Part shown: piece by piece, positions 1 to 8,966 of the stretch
Position numbering within the stretch: position 1 is the first letter of the stretch
Layout of the letters: the number at the start of each line of letters is the position of its first letter
Source: Flavobacterium difficile
GTDB taxonomy: Bacteria; Bacteroidota; Bacteroidia; Flavobacteriales; Flavobacteriaceae
DNA: 64,000 nucleotides
Assembly: GCF_011392115.1 (NCBI RefSeq)
Contig: NZ_JAAJBT010000005.1
Location: forward strand, 124,001-188,000
Direction of reading: 5' to 3'
Translations under genes and position numbers: made by a program
Notes under the pieces: generated by a model
Seen by the model: only the letters and a program-made list of their open reading frames with translations
The model's database searches: none
Told to the model about the DNA's origin: nothing

Positions 1-296
1 TAGTAGTTGTAAATTCAGTTTGTGGTTGTGCCGCAAGAAATGCACGTCCAGGTGCCAAAATGAGTTTAGACAATGCAAAAAAACCTAGTAATTTAGTTAC
101 TGTATTTGCTGGTGTAGACAAAGAAGCTGTAGACAAAGCGAGAGAACACATGTTCCCTTTTCCTCCATCTTCGCCTTGTATGGCTTTATTTAAAAATGGA
201 GAATTGGTTCACATGTTAGAGCGCCATCATATTGAAGGTCGCCCAGCAGAATTAATTGCAGAAAACTTAAAAGACGCTTACAACGAATTTTGCTAA
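1..296 (+). CDS. Bacilliredoxin, BrxA/BrxB (DUF1094) family, 5' end outside window
   Basis: The reading frame is open from base 3 to the TAA at 294-296, so the gene starts before the window. The codons at 21-29 read Cys-Gly-Cys, preceded by VNS and followed by AARNARPG. This is the CGC redox motif of the BrxA/BrxB (YphP/YqiW) family, which removes bacillithiol or related mixed disulfides from cytosolic proteins. The ATG at 60 lies after the active site and cannot be the true start. The rest matches the family's second half ([28 protein letters not shown]). Flavobacteria are not known to me to rely on bacillithiol as Bacillus does, so the physiological thiol partner is open. The family call is firm from the motif. 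Confidence 0.9.
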   Translation, partial: VVVNSVCGCAARNARPGAKMSLDNAKKPSNLVTVFAGVDKEAVDKAREHMFPFPPSSPCMALFKNGELVHMLERHHIEGRPAELIAENLKDAYNEFC

Positions 297-313
297 TAAA
301 CTATTTGCAACTT

Positions 314-343
314 ATAAAAACCGCTGAATCAGCGGTTTTTTTA
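314..343. terminator. Bidirectional intrinsic terminator
   Basis: Perfect inverted repeat: aaaaaccgctga at 316-327 and tcagcggttttt at 329-340, with A-run and T-run on the two sides. It lies between two converging genes and can stop both. Confidence 0.85.
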
Positions 344-365
344 TTTAATTAAAAACTCAATTGAC

Positions 366-1391
366 TTAAAAAGATTGTATTACTTTTTTCAAAAACACAT
401 TCTTGTCTAAAAACTCAAAATTAATTACCTTTTTTATTTTACTGGTGTCGTGAATTTCTTCATTAAATAGCGAATTAATGGTAGCTTTCGTTAACATTCG
501 ATTTCTAAATAACAAAGTCGCAAAAATAAATTCCAAAATACGTGCGATTTGAACTTGCCATTTTTTGACCAAATATTTCGGTTTTTTAACCCTTTTGTCA
601 TTCTGACCCGAAACTTCGGGATTGTTCAGAATGTCAGCAATACTATCAAATAATTCTTTATAGGTAACATCTTGACTAACTAAGATAAATCTTTCACCAG
701 AAATAGTACTTTTCATTAAAGCAGTCATGGCTTTAACCACATCTTCAACCGAAACAATTCCAATTTTCCCCAAAGTGTAAAACAATTGTCCGGCTTTGAT
801 GTTTTGGATAAATAAGCTACTGCCTTCATTTGGAAAACCAGCACCGAAAATCACACCTGGATTCACAATCACCACGTCTAGGCCTTCTTGAAAGCCTCGC
901 CAAACTTCCATTTCAGCACCAAATTTCGAAATCGAATAATCGCTTCTTACGGCTTCACTATTTCTCTCAGTTTCTTCGTTGACAATTAAATTATGCTCTG
1001 TTCCGTTTCCTAAAGCGGCAATCGAACTCACATAACACAATTTTTTAATATTTTTTGAAAGAGAAATATTAACCACATTAGCAGTTCCAACAATATTATT
1101 TTGATAGAGTTGGTCTTCGTCATTCGGATTAAAAGAAACCAACGCTGCACAATGATATACATATGAAACATCTGAAAAAGCCATTTCAAGCGCTGGAATA
1201 TCTAAAATATCCGCTTGAACCCAATCGATTTTTTCAAATTCAGCAAGTTGATTTTCTTTTTGGAAAAAATTTTTAATGTGTTGTAGTTTTTTTTCTGATC
1301 TATATATGGCACGAATTGCCTCCTTTTCTTGAGAAAGATGCAACAATAAATGAAAACCCACTAAACCTGTTCCGCCTGTAACTAAAATCAT
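366..1391 (-). CDS. NAD(P)-dependent epimerase/reductase, extended SDR family
   Basis: Atypical or extended short-chain dehydrogenase of 341 aa. The N-terminal Rossmann signature TGGTGLVG sits at residues 5-12. The catalytic Ser (VSS, about residue 122), Tyr152 and Lys156 (YSISK) follow. The HCAAL segment near residue 80 is typical of the 3-beta-HSD/dihydroflavonol-4-reductase-like branch. The substrate cannot be told from sequence. It ends at the shared terminator at 314-343 and is divergent from asnS, with 134 bp between the start codons. The start is an ATG directly before the strand carrying the glycine-rich loop, so it is secure. Confidence 0.85.
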   Translation of the reverse strand: MILVTGGTGLVGFHLLLHLSQEKEAIRAIYRSEKKLQHIKNFFQKENQLAEFEKIDWVQADILDIPALEMAFSDVSYVYHCAALVSFNPNDEDQLYQNNIVGTANVVNISLSKNIKKLCYVSSIAALGNGTEHNLIVNEETERNSEAVRSDYSISKFGAEMEVWRGFQEGLDVVIVNPGVIFGAGFPNEGSSLFIQNIKAGQLFYTLGKIGIVSVEDVVKAMTALMKSTISGERFILVSQDVTYKELFDSIADILNNPEVSGQNDKRVKKPKYLVKKWQVQIARILEFIFATLLFRNRMLTKATINSLFNEEIHDTSKIKKVINFEFLDKNVFLKKVIQSF

Positions 1392-1492
1392 TTCGTAAAA
1401 TTAGAAAATTACGATTAATAATAGAATTTAAATTCATAAAACTTCTTAAAATAAAGTACAAAATCACATTTCTAAAACTCAATAATTCGCAC

Positions 1493-1500
1493 TATATTTG
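1493..1500 (+). promoter_or_regulatory. -7 box of asnS promoter
   Basis: TATATTTG is a perfect match to the Bacteroidetes -7 consensus TAnnTTTG, 25 bases before the asnS ATG. No clear TTG/TTTG -33 box was seen. Confidence 0.45.
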
Positions 1501-1525
1501 CACTTTAAATGAATTTTAGCAAAAG

Positions 1526-2977
1526 ATGAAGAAGCACATTAGAATAATAGATTTATTAGAAAACACGAAAACGTTACAAGAAGTCAACGCAAAAGGTTGG
1601 GTAAGAACATTTAGAAACAATCAATTTATTGCACTAAATGACGGTTCAACTCTTAACAATATTCAGTGTGTGGTGGATTTTGAAAACACACCTGAAGAAA
1701 CTTTAAAACGAATTACTACTGGAGCGGCCATTTCTGTTATTGGAACTTTAGTGGAAAGTCAAGGTGCAGGTCAGAAAGTAGAAATTCAAGTTACTAAACT
1801 AGAAATTTTGGGTGATTCTGATGCGGAGAAATTCCCAATTCAACCTAAAAACAAACCAAGTTTAGATTTTCTAAGAGAACATGCTCATTTACGTACCAGA
1901 ACCAATTTGTTTGGAGCGATTATGCGTGTGCGTTCTACGTTGTCTTTCGCGGTGCATAAATATTTTCAAGAAAAAGGATTTGTATATGTAAATACGCCAA
2001 TTATCACAGGTTCAGATGCAGAAGGTGCTGGAGAAATGTTTCAAGTATCAGCTTTACCATTTGACAATACGCCAAGAACTGAAGACGGAAAGGTAAACTA
2101 CAAAGAAGACTTTTTCGGAAAACAAACGAATCTTACCGTTTCTGGACAGTTAGAAGCAGAAACGTATGCGATGTCTTTAGGTCAGGTATATACATTCGGA
2201 CCAACGTTCCGTGCAGAGAATTCAAATACGTCTCGTCATTTGGCTGAATTTTGGATGATTGAACCTGAAGTAGCATTCAATGATTTAGCAGCGAATATGG
2301 ATTTAGCAGAAGATTTTATTCAGAATGTAATTAAATACACTTTGGAAAAATGTTCAGAAGATTTAAAATTCTTAGAAAACCGTTTAATCGAAGAAGAAAA
2401 AAGCAAACCTCAAGCAGAACGTAGTGAAATGACGTTGTTAGAGAAATTGAATTTCGTTTTAGAAAACAATTTCAAACGTGTTTCTTATACAGAAGCGATT
2501 GATATTTTAAAGAATTCAAAACCAAATAAAAATAAGAAATTCCAATATTTAATTGACGAATGGGGTGCCGACTTACAATCGGAGCACGAGCGTTTCTTAG
2601 TGGAAAAACATTTCAAATGTCCGGTAATTTTATTCGATTATCCTGCGAAAATTAAAGCGTTTTACATGCGTTTAAATGACGGAACAGAACCAGGAAAAGA
2701 AACCGTAAGAGCCATGGATATCTTATTCCCAGGAATTGGAGAAATTGTTGGAGGTTCACAAAGAGAGGAACGTTTAGACGTTTTAATCGAAAAAATGAAA
2801 GTTTTAGGAATTGAAGAAGAAGAATTATGGTGGTATTTAGATACACGTAGATTCGGAACAGCAGTTCATTCAGGTTTCGGATTAGGTTTCGAAAGATTGG
2901 TGTTATTCGTAACCGGTATGACCAATATCCGTGACGTTATTCCTTTCCCAAGAACGCCAGATAACGCAGAATTTTAA
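1526..2977 (+). CDS. asnS: Asparagine--tRNA ligase
   Basis: Cytosolic class IIb aminoacyl-tRNA synthetase charging tRNA-Asn. At 483 aa it has an N-terminal OB-fold anticodon-binding domain (about 1-115; [11 protein letters not shown]), then the catalytic core. The class II motif 2 region reads [25 protein letters not shown] and the motif 3 region [15 protein letters not shown] near the C-terminus. The insert with [20 protein letters not shown] is of the kind I associate with asparaginyl rather than aspartyl enzymes. The ATG start is 25 bases after a TAnnTTTG box. It is followed by a short tandem-repeat block and then rpoN on the same strand. Confidence 0.97.
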   Translation: MKKHIRIIDLLENTKTLQEVNAKGWVRTFRNNQFIALNDGSTLNNIQCVVDFENTPEETLKRITTGAAISVIGTLVESQGAGQKVEIQVTKLEILGDSDAEKFPIQPKNKPSLDFLREHAHLRTRTNLFGAIMRVRSTLSFAVHKYFQEKGFVYVNTPIITGSDAEGAGEMFQVSALPFDNTPRTEDGKVNYKEDFFGKQTNLTVSGQLEAETYAMSLGQVYTFGPTFRAENSNTSRHLAEFWMIEPEVAFNDLAANMDLAEDFIQNVIKYTLEKCSEDLKFLENRLIEEEKSKPQAERSEMTLLEKLNFVLENNFKRVSYTEAIDILKNSKPNKNKKFQYLIDEWGADLQSEHERFLVEKHFKCPVILFDYPAKIKAFYMRLNDGTEPGKETVRAMDILFPGIGEIVGGSQREERLDVLIEKMKVLGIEEEELWWYLDTRRFGTAVHSGFGLGFERLVLFVTGMTNIRDVIPFPRTPDNAEF

Positions 2978-2983
2978 AAAAAA

Positions 2984-3045
2984 CAGTTTAGAAGTTTAAA
3001 AAGTTTAGAAGTTTAGAAGGTTTATACACGATGCCTTTTAAACTT
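2984..3045 (+). repeat. Tandem GTTTAGAA-type repeat after asnS
   Basis: About four imperfect copies of an 8-base unit (gtttagaa) start seven bases after the asnS stop. A segment at 2994-3003 (aagtttaaaa) is complementary to 3036-3045 (ttttaaactt), so the transcript could also fold into a weak hairpin. Confidence 0.6.
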
Positions 3046-3079
3046 ATAAACGATTAAACACTTAAACCATAAACACGAT

Positions 3080-4549
3080 ATGCTTAAACACAGTTTAAAT
3101 TTCAAATTATCGCAGAAATTATCTCCACAACAAATTCAGTTGATGAAGTTAATTCAATTGCCTACGCAAGCTTTTGAGCAACGTTTGCAAGAAGAAATGG
3201 TTGAAAATCCCGCTTTAGAAGGAAGTTTAAATGACAATAACGAATCGTTAGATGATTATAATGACGCGTCTAATGACGACAATTACGATGATTATGACAA
3301 CGATCAAATTGATACAGGTGATATCAATATTGATGAGTATTTAAGCAACGACGAAACGCCAGATTACAAATACCAAAGCAATAATTATAGCGATGACGAC
3401 GAAGACAGAAGCATGCCGATGCAAGCACAAGTAAGTTTTCATCAAGATTTAATCAATCAGTTAAATACGTTTATCCTTACTGAAGATGATCGAGAAATTG
3501 CTGAATTTTTAGTAGGAAGTATCGAAGATTCTGGATACATCAGAAGAACCATTCAGGATATTGTAGACGATATGGCCTTCACACAAGGAGTTTATACCGA
3601 TGAAAAAACGGTTGAAAGAATCTTACACGTAGTACAGCAATTAGAACCCTCTGGTGTAGGCGCTAGAGATTTACAAGAATGTTTGTTAATTCAGTTGAAA
3701 CATAAAACGCCTACTGAATCGGTAAATTTAGCAATTACAATAATTGAAAAACAATTTGATGCTTTTACCAAGAAGCATTACGATAAATTATTACAAAAAT
3801 TCGATTGTACGAAAGAACAATTGAAAAAAGCCATTGATGAAATTGAAAAACTAAATCCGAAACCAGGAGGAAGTTATGATAGTAACAGCAGAATGGTAGA
3901 ACATGTTGTCCCCGATTTCACGATTCGTATTGTTGATGGCGAATTAGAACTACTTTTAAACGGCAGAAATGCTCCAGAATTGCACGTATCTAAAGACTAT
4001 CAAGAAATGTTGCAAACGTATAAAGTGTCTAGCGATAAATCGAATTCTCAAAAAGATGCGGTGCAGTTTATCAAACAGAAATTAGATTCTGCCAAATGGT
4101 TTATCGATGCGATTAAACAACGCCAAGAGACATTATTTGTAACCATGAATGCGATCATGTATTTTCAACAAGAATATTTCTTAGATGGCGAAGAATCGAA
4201 GTTAAAACCGATGATTCTGAAAGATATTGCCGATATGATTGGTTTAGATATTTCAACCATTTCTCGTGTGGCCAATAGTAAATATGTAGACACGCCTTAC
4301 GGAACAAAATTAATCAAAGAATTTTTCTCTGAAGCGATGAAAAACGACCAAGGAGAAGATGTTTCTACGATTGAAATTAAAAACATTCTAGAACGCGTTA
4401 TTGCGGAAGAAGACAAAAGCAAACCTCTACCAGATGAGGACTTAGCTGCTATGTTAAAAGAAAAAGGTTTTCCAATTGCCAGAAGAACCATTGCAAAATA
4501 CAGAGAACAATTAGACATACCTGTAGCGCGATTGAGAAAAAAAATGTAG
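3080..4549 (+). CDS. rpoN: RNA polymerase sigma-54 factor
   Basis: Sigma-54, 489 aa. Region I is the N-terminal Gln/Leu-rich activator-interacting segment (LSQKLSPQQIQLMKLIQLPT). Region II is unusually acidic, with runs of Asp/Asn/Glu from about residue 50 to 115. The core-binding region follows. The C-terminus carries the RpoN box (ARRTIAKYREQ), which contacts the -24 promoter element. Sigma-54 needs an AAA+ enhancer-binding protein; none is in this window. The ATG start gives the expected region I. The downstream membrane protein begins 28 bases later, so co-transcription is possible. Confidence 0.96.
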   Translation: MLKHSLNFKLSQKLSPQQIQLMKLIQLPTQAFEQRLQEEMVENPALEGSLNDNNESLDDYNDASNDDNYDDYDNDQIDTGDINIDEYLSNDETPDYKYQSNNYSDDDEDRSMPMQAQVSFHQDLINQLNTFILTEDDREIAEFLVGSIEDSGYIRRTIQDIVDDMAFTQGVYTDEKTVERILHVVQQLEPSGVGARDLQECLLIQLKHKTPTESVNLAITIIEKQFDAFTKKHYDKLLQKFDCTKEQLKKAIDEIEKLNPKPGGSYDSNSRMVEHVVPDFTIRIVDGELELLLNGRNAPELHVSKDYQEMLQTYKVSSDKSNSQKDAVQFIKQKLDSAKWFIDAIKQRQETLFVTMNAIMYFQQEYFLDGEESKLKPMILKDIADMIGLDISTISRVANSKYVDTPYGTKLIKEFFSEAMKNDQGEDVSTIEIKNILERVIAEEDKSKPLPDEDLAAMLKEKGFPIARRTIAKYREQLDIPVARLRKKM

Positions 4550-4577
4550 TTTTAAAAATTTTCTAAACGTATTAAAA

Positions 4578-5189
4578 TTGAAAACAAAATATCTATTAGT
4601 TCCGTTTTCATACATTTTTCATCCCATTTTTATTTCTATTTATGGTGCTTTTTTGTATTTTTTATTTACAAAAAATTTAAAGTTAACCACAGAAGTTTAT
4701 TTATCGATCTTTCAAATTTTTATCTTAACTATATTACTACCCATTTGCTTTTACACGTTACTAAAAACTTTAAAAGTAGTAAAATCGTTTACTGAAGCCA
4801 CAATTGAAGAAAGAAAATACCCTATTTTTATACAAATTTTACTTTTATATTGCTTGCTAAATTTCACCATTTTAGACATACATTTTCCCGAACTTTACAA
4901 GTTTTTTCAAGCGGGATTACTAAGTTCTTTTTTAGCTTTTATATTGGTGCTTATACGATTTAAAGCAAGTTTACACATGATCGGTTGCACATCCTTATTT
5001 ACTTTTATAATGATGTTAACCAGTTATTTAGAAATCGAAGCTACTTACACGCTAGCCTATTTAATAATGTGTATGGGTTTTGTTGCTTCATCTCGTTTAT
5101 ATATGAAAGCCCACACACCCTTTGAGTTAATTATTGGAATACTAATTGGTGGGGTTCCACAAGTGTTATTATGGTTTTACAGTATATAA
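4578..5189 (+). CDS. Integral membrane protein, PAP2-like C-terminus
   Basis: 203 aa with about six hydrophobic helices. The segment SRLYMKAHTPFE near residues 170-182 resembles motif C3 of type 2 phosphatidic acid phosphatases (SRxxxxxHxxxD), but with Glu in place of the terminal Asp. I could not find a convincing C1 (KxxxxxxRP) or C2 (PSGH) motif, so catalysis is doubtful. The start is TTG at 4578, since the next in-frame ATG is far inside the protein. It follows rpoN by 28 bases, and its last 13 bases overlap the convergent outer-membrane gene. Function unknown; it may be a lipid-phosphatase relative that has lost activity. Confidence 0.6.
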   Translation: MKTKYLLVPFSYIFHPIFISIYGAFLYFLFTKNLKLTTEVYLSIFQIFILTILLPICFYTLLKTLKVVKSFTEATIEERKYPIFIQILLLYCLLNFTILDIHFPELYKFFQAGLLSSFLAFILVLIRFKASLHMIGCTSLFTFIMMLTSYLEIEATYTLAYLIMCMGFVASSRLYMKAHTPFELIIGILIGGVPQVLLWFYSI

Positions 5190-5839
5190 AACTGAAACCC
5201 AATATTAAAATTACTAATTTTTGAACCGTCTTTAAAAATTGGATTTAAGCCATAATATATATAGGGGTTCCAAGTGTTAAATCCGACAGAAATATAAGCA
5301 CCATATTGCCAACGATTGATTTCGTCTGAAATGGATTCTTTTGTACTTCCGGTAGAAGATTCAATTTTCAACTTAGAATTAAAAACATAAGTTGCTTTAA
5401 AACCAGTGTGTATTCTCCAAAAAATATGACTTGTTGGCGTGGCATTTCTCCAGCGCACTTCAAGCGGAAATTCAATACCGTGTGTAGTAATTACTGTACG
5501 AATATTCTCTGCAGGAACAATAATATCGCTACCCGCAAGTTCATCTGAATTAATAAATTGCTTAATGTTATTATAGGAATAGCCTAATCCGGGTGCTATC
5601 GCCCAATGCCTGTTTTTTGAAATCGGAAAATCTCTTAAAAAACCAAAGGTGATACCTGGCGAAAATGAAAATTGCTTAAAACCAGCTGGACGGTTTTGAA
5701 CTAAATTATAACTTAAAGACGCATAAAATTGGTCTTCTCTGAACAGTGAATCTATTTCAATTGTCTTAACTTCCTGTGGAAGTGTTTCTTGTGAAAAACA
5801 AAAAAAAGGCATCCATAAAAAAAACAAAACTTTTTTCAT
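5177..5839 (-). CDS. Outer-membrane beta-barrel protein (porin-family, PorT-like size)
   Basis: 220 aa with an N-terminal signal peptide ending FFCFSQ. Alternating aromatic and small-residue strands follow (FYASLSYNLVQ, WAIAPGLGYSYNN, FWRIHTGFKATYVF), ending in a terminal aromatic strand (NIGFQFYIL) as in 8-10-stranded barrels. I prefer the ATG at 5839 over a GTG one codon upstream. It lies just downstream of tRNA-Ser and asparaginase on the same strand. It is of the broad outer-membrane beta-barrel (OMP_b-brl) type. PorT of the T9SS has a similar size, but I see nothing that proves that identity. Confidence 0.7.
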   Translation of the reverse strand: MKKVLFFLWMPFFCFSQETLPQEVKTIEIDSLFREDQFYASLSYNLVQNRPAGFKQFSFSPGITFGFLRDFPISKNRHWAIAPGLGYSYNNIKQFINSDELAGSDIIVPAENIRTVITTHGIEFPLEVRWRNATPTSHIFWRIHTGFKATYVFNSKLKIESSTGSTKESISDEINRWQYGAYISVGFNTWNPYIYYGLNPIFKDGSKISNFNIGFQFYIL

Positions 5840-5853
5840 CACTATATTATTTG

Positions 5854-5939
5854 CAGAAAGGAAGGGATTCGAACCCTCGTCCCGAAAATCGGGAACACGC
5901 TTTCCAAGCGTGCGCCTTAAGCCACTCGGCCACCTTTCT
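5854..5939 (-). tRNA. tRNA-Ser, anticodon GGA
   Basis: On the minus strand the acceptor stem AGAAAGG (5933-5939) pairs with CCTTTCT (5855-5861), with discriminator G at 5854. The D-arm is GCCGAGTGGC, the anticodon arm CACGCTTGGAAAGCGTG gives anticodon GGA (reads UCC/UCU), a long variable arm (TCCCGATTTTCGGGA) is typical of serine, and the T-arm contains GGTTCGAATCC. CCA is not encoded. The 5' end is only 4 bases after the asparaginase stop codon and the 3' end 14 bases before the next start, so it is probably cut out of a longer transcript. Confidence 0.96.
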
Positions 5940-5943
5940 AATT

Positions 5944-6981
5944 TTAATCGTTCATTTCTCCGCGTAAAGGCGTTTCAAAAATAGTTTTAAAAACTGAATT
6001 AGCCACGTTTTGTCCTAACAAATACATTAATTTTGTTATGGCTGCTTCGGTAGTAATATTTTTTCCTGAAATTAAACCTATTTCTTTTAACTGAGTACTA
6101 GTTTCATAGGTGCCCATCAACACACTTCCACCACTACATTGTGTCACATTAACAATATGCAAACCTCGTTGAATGGCATTATCAATTTCGCTAATAAACC
6201 AATTTTCCATTGGTGCATTACCAGAACCATAAGTTTCCAAAATTACACCTTTTAAATTAGGCGTGTGCAAAAGAGCATGCAAAATGGTTTTATTAATACC
6301 CGGAAATAATTTTAATATTAAAACATTGTCATCAAAACTGGTATTAACTTTTAGTTTTTTAGTGGTTTTTTGTTTCAATAAAATAGAGGTATTCACATTT
6401 AAATGCACACCAGATTCTACTAATTCTGGAAAATTTGGTGAAGTAAAGGCATTAAAATGTTCGGCACTTATTTTAGTCGTTCGGTTGCCTCTATATAATT
6501 TATACTCGAAATATAAAGAAACTTCTTGTATTACGGGTTTTCCTTTATCTTGCAAGGAAGCAATTTGAATGGCAGTAATTAAGTTTTCTTTCGCATCGGT
6601 ACGCAAATCGCCTATTGGTAATTGAGAACCTGTGAAAACGATAGGCTTACTTAAATTTTCAAACATAAAACTTAAAGCAGAAGCACTATAAGACATCGTA
6701 TCGGAACCATGAAGCACCACGAAACCGTCAAAATTAAGGTAATTTTCTTCAATGATTGCTGCCATTTTTTGCCAATCCTTAATTTGCATATTTGAAGAAT
6801 CGATGGGTTTTTCAAAAGAAACCGTTTCGATCGTACAATCTAACAATTTAAGTTCAGGAATACCTTTTATTAATTTCTTAAAATTGAAAGCTTTTAACGC
6901 ACCTGTATCGGCATCTTTAATCATACCGATTGTTCCACCTGTATAAATTAGTAGAATGTTTGGCTTAGTTAGCGCTTTCAA
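5944..6981 (-). CDS. ansA: L-asparaginase, type I (cytoplasmic)
   Basis: 345-aa amidohydrolase converting asparagine to aspartate and ammonia. The first catalytic Thr is in YTGGTIGM (Thr14). The second motif HGSDTMSYSA is at 91-100 (Asp94/Thr95), with Lys131 in TDAKEN. There is no signal peptide, as expected of the cytosolic type I enzyme. The start is TTG at 6981: an in-frame TAA lies just upstream and the next ATG falls after Thr14. The start lies inside the last codons of the upstream acyltransferase gene (17-base overlap), which suggests translational coupling. The tRNA-Ser gene follows the stop by 4 bases. Confidence 0.93.
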   Translation of the reverse strand: MKALTKPNILLIYTGGTIGMIKDADTGALKAFNFKKLIKGIPELKLLDCTIETVSFEKPIDSSNMQIKDWQKMAAIIEENYLNFDGFVVLHGSDTMSYSASALSFMFENLSKPIVFTGSQLPIGDLRTDAKENLITAIQIASLQDKGKPVIQEVSLYFEYKLYRGNRTTKISAEHFNAFTSPNFPELVESGVHLNVNTSILLKQKTTKKLKVNTSFDDNVLILKLFPGINKTILHALLHTPNLKGVILETYGSGNAPMENWFISEIDNAIQRGLHIVNVTQCSGGSVLMGTYETSTQLKEIGLISGKNITTEAAITKLMYLLGQNVANSVFKTIFETPLRGEMND

Positions 6982-8110
6982 TTTTTTGATATTTTAATTT
7001 GTTAATTACCGGATTGGCATACATAGCTAAGAAACTTTCTTTCATTTTAGCATCTTCGGCATTAATTCTTAATTCTAATCTGCGCTCAAAAAGTTGTTTT
7101 TCTTTTTCGGTATATTTATCAGAATTTGAATCGGTATTGAATAATAAATCGTATGCAATATAATTTGTTGGCCAAAGCTTGTAAGATTGTAAAATAGAAT
7201 CATCTATTACTTGAGCTAATGCAAACATTTGCTTGTTAGAATTAGTTGTTTCGGCAGAAATTGCATCTAATTCCGAATCTAAAACATCACCAACATGAAT
7301 GTGAATGCGCTTTTTCTGACCAATAATTCCACTTAAAAGCGTTATAAAATCTTCGTTTTTATCTTTGGTATAAATTTCATCGTTAGCTTCAGCCATTAAT
7401 TGAGGCATTTTTAAAGCATCGGTTGGATCATATTCATAGGAAATTGAAACCGGTACGATTTTAACTTTCTTAAAGAAATCCATCGTGTTTTTTTCGTCGG
7501 AAGCCATAGCCATCATTTTTAAAACACCAGAATGAGTGGCATCATTTCCGTCTTTTGTTCTTCCTTCACGTTGTGCAATCCAAACCGAACGATTTTCTTT
7601 CGAAACCAAACGGTACATGTACTCTGAAAGTAATTTCGAACTTTCTAACAATTCTCGTGGCGACAAATTTCTTTGCACTAAAAAGTTTCTATTTAGTTTA
7701 GATAGCATCAATAAAAAATCTTTCTTAACTAAATTATCACCAATGGCAGAAGCGGTCATTACCAAGCCGTGTTCATGCAAACAAACATTTAGCAAGGAAG
7801 TGTCTAAAATAATATCTCTATGATTCGAAATGAAAAAATAAGACGTATTCGGTTCTAATTTTTCAAAACCGGAAGTAGTTAAGCCATCAGAACTTTTCTC
7901 CAAAATCTTTTTTATGGCGTGATACGCAAAATTAATTTGAAAATCTCTAATAGAATGGGTACGAAGTAATTGTTCTTTCCAAACGCTTTCTTCCACGTTC
8001 GGATAAGCAAAATCCATCAATGCTTTCATCATAGGATGATTGATTGAAGCACGAATAGCATCGTTTACTTCAGCATCATAATAAGGACGTATTTTATCAA
8101 ATTTCGACAT
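6965..8110 (-). CDS. 1-acyl-sn-glycerol-3-phosphate acyltransferase family (PlsB/PlsC-like)
   Basis: 381 aa from the ATG at 8110 (MSKFDKIRPYYD). An upstream in-frame start would add a basic, aromatic tail unlike the family. The acyltransferase block I is NHRDIILD, His97 to Asp103. The spacing is HX5D rather than the classical HX4D, though Asp99 or Asp103 could serve. Block III reads REGRTKDGND. The enzyme probably transfers an acyl chain onto glycerol-3-phosphate or a lysolipid at the inner membrane. It ends inside ansA's start region and follows tatD on the same strand. Confidence 0.8.
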   Translation of the reverse strand: MSKFDKIRPYYDAEVNDAIRASINHPMMKALMDFAYPNVEESVWKEQLLRTHSIRDFQINFAYHAIKKILEKSSDGLTTSGFEKLEPNTSYFFISNHRDIILDTSLLNVCLHEHGLVMTASAIGDNLVKKDFLLMLSKLNRNFLVQRNLSPRELLESSKLLSEYMYRLVSKENRSVWIAQREGRTKDGNDATHSGVLKMMAMASDEKNTMDFFKKVKIVPVSISYEYDPTDALKMPQLMAEANDEIYTKDKNEDFITLLSGIIGQKKRIHIHVGDVLDSELDAISAETTNSNKQMFALAQVIDDSILQSYKLWPTNYIAYDLLFNTDSNSDKYTEKEKQLFERRLELRINAEDAKMKESFLAMYANPVINKLKYQKIESAN

Positions 8111-8167
8111 ACTGTATTTTATATCTACAAAAAAACGAAAAAAATAGGAATTAAACGTTATCAAATA

Positions 8168-8935
8168 TTAAAATCCGAAGACATCTTTACTATTTTGTGT
8201 AGTTATTGCGGCTATTTCTTCTAAAGGCAAGTTATAAATTTCAGATAATTTATCAGCAATTAGTTTTACATAGCTACTTTCGTTTCGTTTGCCACGAAAC
8301 GGAACGGGTGCTAAATAGGGCGAATCGGTTTCTAAAACAATATTTTTTATCTCAATTTCGTTTAAAAACTGATCAATTTTACCGTTCTTGAATGTGGCTA
8401 CACCACCAATTCCTAATTTCATGCCGCAAGAGATAGCTTGGTTGGCTTGGTTGAAATCGCCTGTGAAACAATGAAAAATTCCCCAAAGTTCAGGTGATTT
8501 TTCTTGTTCTAAAATTTCTAAAACTTCATCAAAGGCATCTCGACAATGAATATTGATTGGTAATTTATATTGTTTAGCTAGTTGAATTTGTCTGATAAAA
8601 ACCTCTTGTTGTTGTTTCAAAAACGTTTTATCCCAAAATAAATCGATTCCAATTTCACCTATGGCTGCAAATTTTCTTTTTGCCAATTCGGTTTCTACAT
8701 GTGCTAATTCAGCAGTATAATTTTCTTTTACATAACAAGGATGCAAACCCATCATTAGAAATACGTTTGCTGGATATTGAGCTTCTAAATCGTACATGTT
8801 TTGCGTGTAACTGCTATCGATTGACGGCACAAAAAGTCTAGTAACACCTGCTTCGAAAGCACGATGTATCATTATATCTCTGTCTTCTGTAAATTCTTCG
8901 GAATATAAATGGGTATGTGTATCTGTAAAAATCAT
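8168..8935 (-). CDS. tatD: TatD-family metal-dependent hydrolase / DNase
   Basis: 255 aa, the normal TatD length. Metal ligands are visible in order: THTHL (His7, His9), EIGID (Glu94), HCRDAF (His130), HCFTG (His155) and ETDSPYLAP (Asp204). TatD proteins are TIM-barrel nucleases acting 3'->5' on DNA and are linked to repair and DNA degradation. It sits between the LuxE-like gene (31 bases upstream) and the acyltransferase, all reading left, so they are likely one transcript. Confidence 0.93.
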   Translation of the reverse strand: MIFTDTHTHLYSEEFTEDRDIMIHRAFEAGVTRLFVPSIDSSYTQNMYDLEAQYPANVFLMMGLHPCYVKENYTAELAHVETELAKRKFAAIGEIGIDLFWDKTFLKQQQEVFIRQIQLAKQYKLPINIHCRDAFDEVLEILEQEKSPELWGIFHCFTGDFNQANQAISCGMKLGIGGVATFKNGKIDQFLNEIEIKNIVLETDSPYLAPVPFRGKRNESSYVKLIADKLSEIYNLPLEEIAAITTQNSKDVFGF

Positions 8936-8966
8936 GATTTTTTTAAATGTTTTTTGGTTTTCGAAA

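Noticed and set aside
1300..1482. 60-codon minus-strand frame overlapping the SDR gene start
   Set aside because: It is out of frame with the SDR, shows no domain, and covers the divergent promoter region.
5776..5967. Open frame containing a GRDSNPRP-type string
   Set aside because: It is antisense to tRNA-Ser, a well-known source of false proteins.
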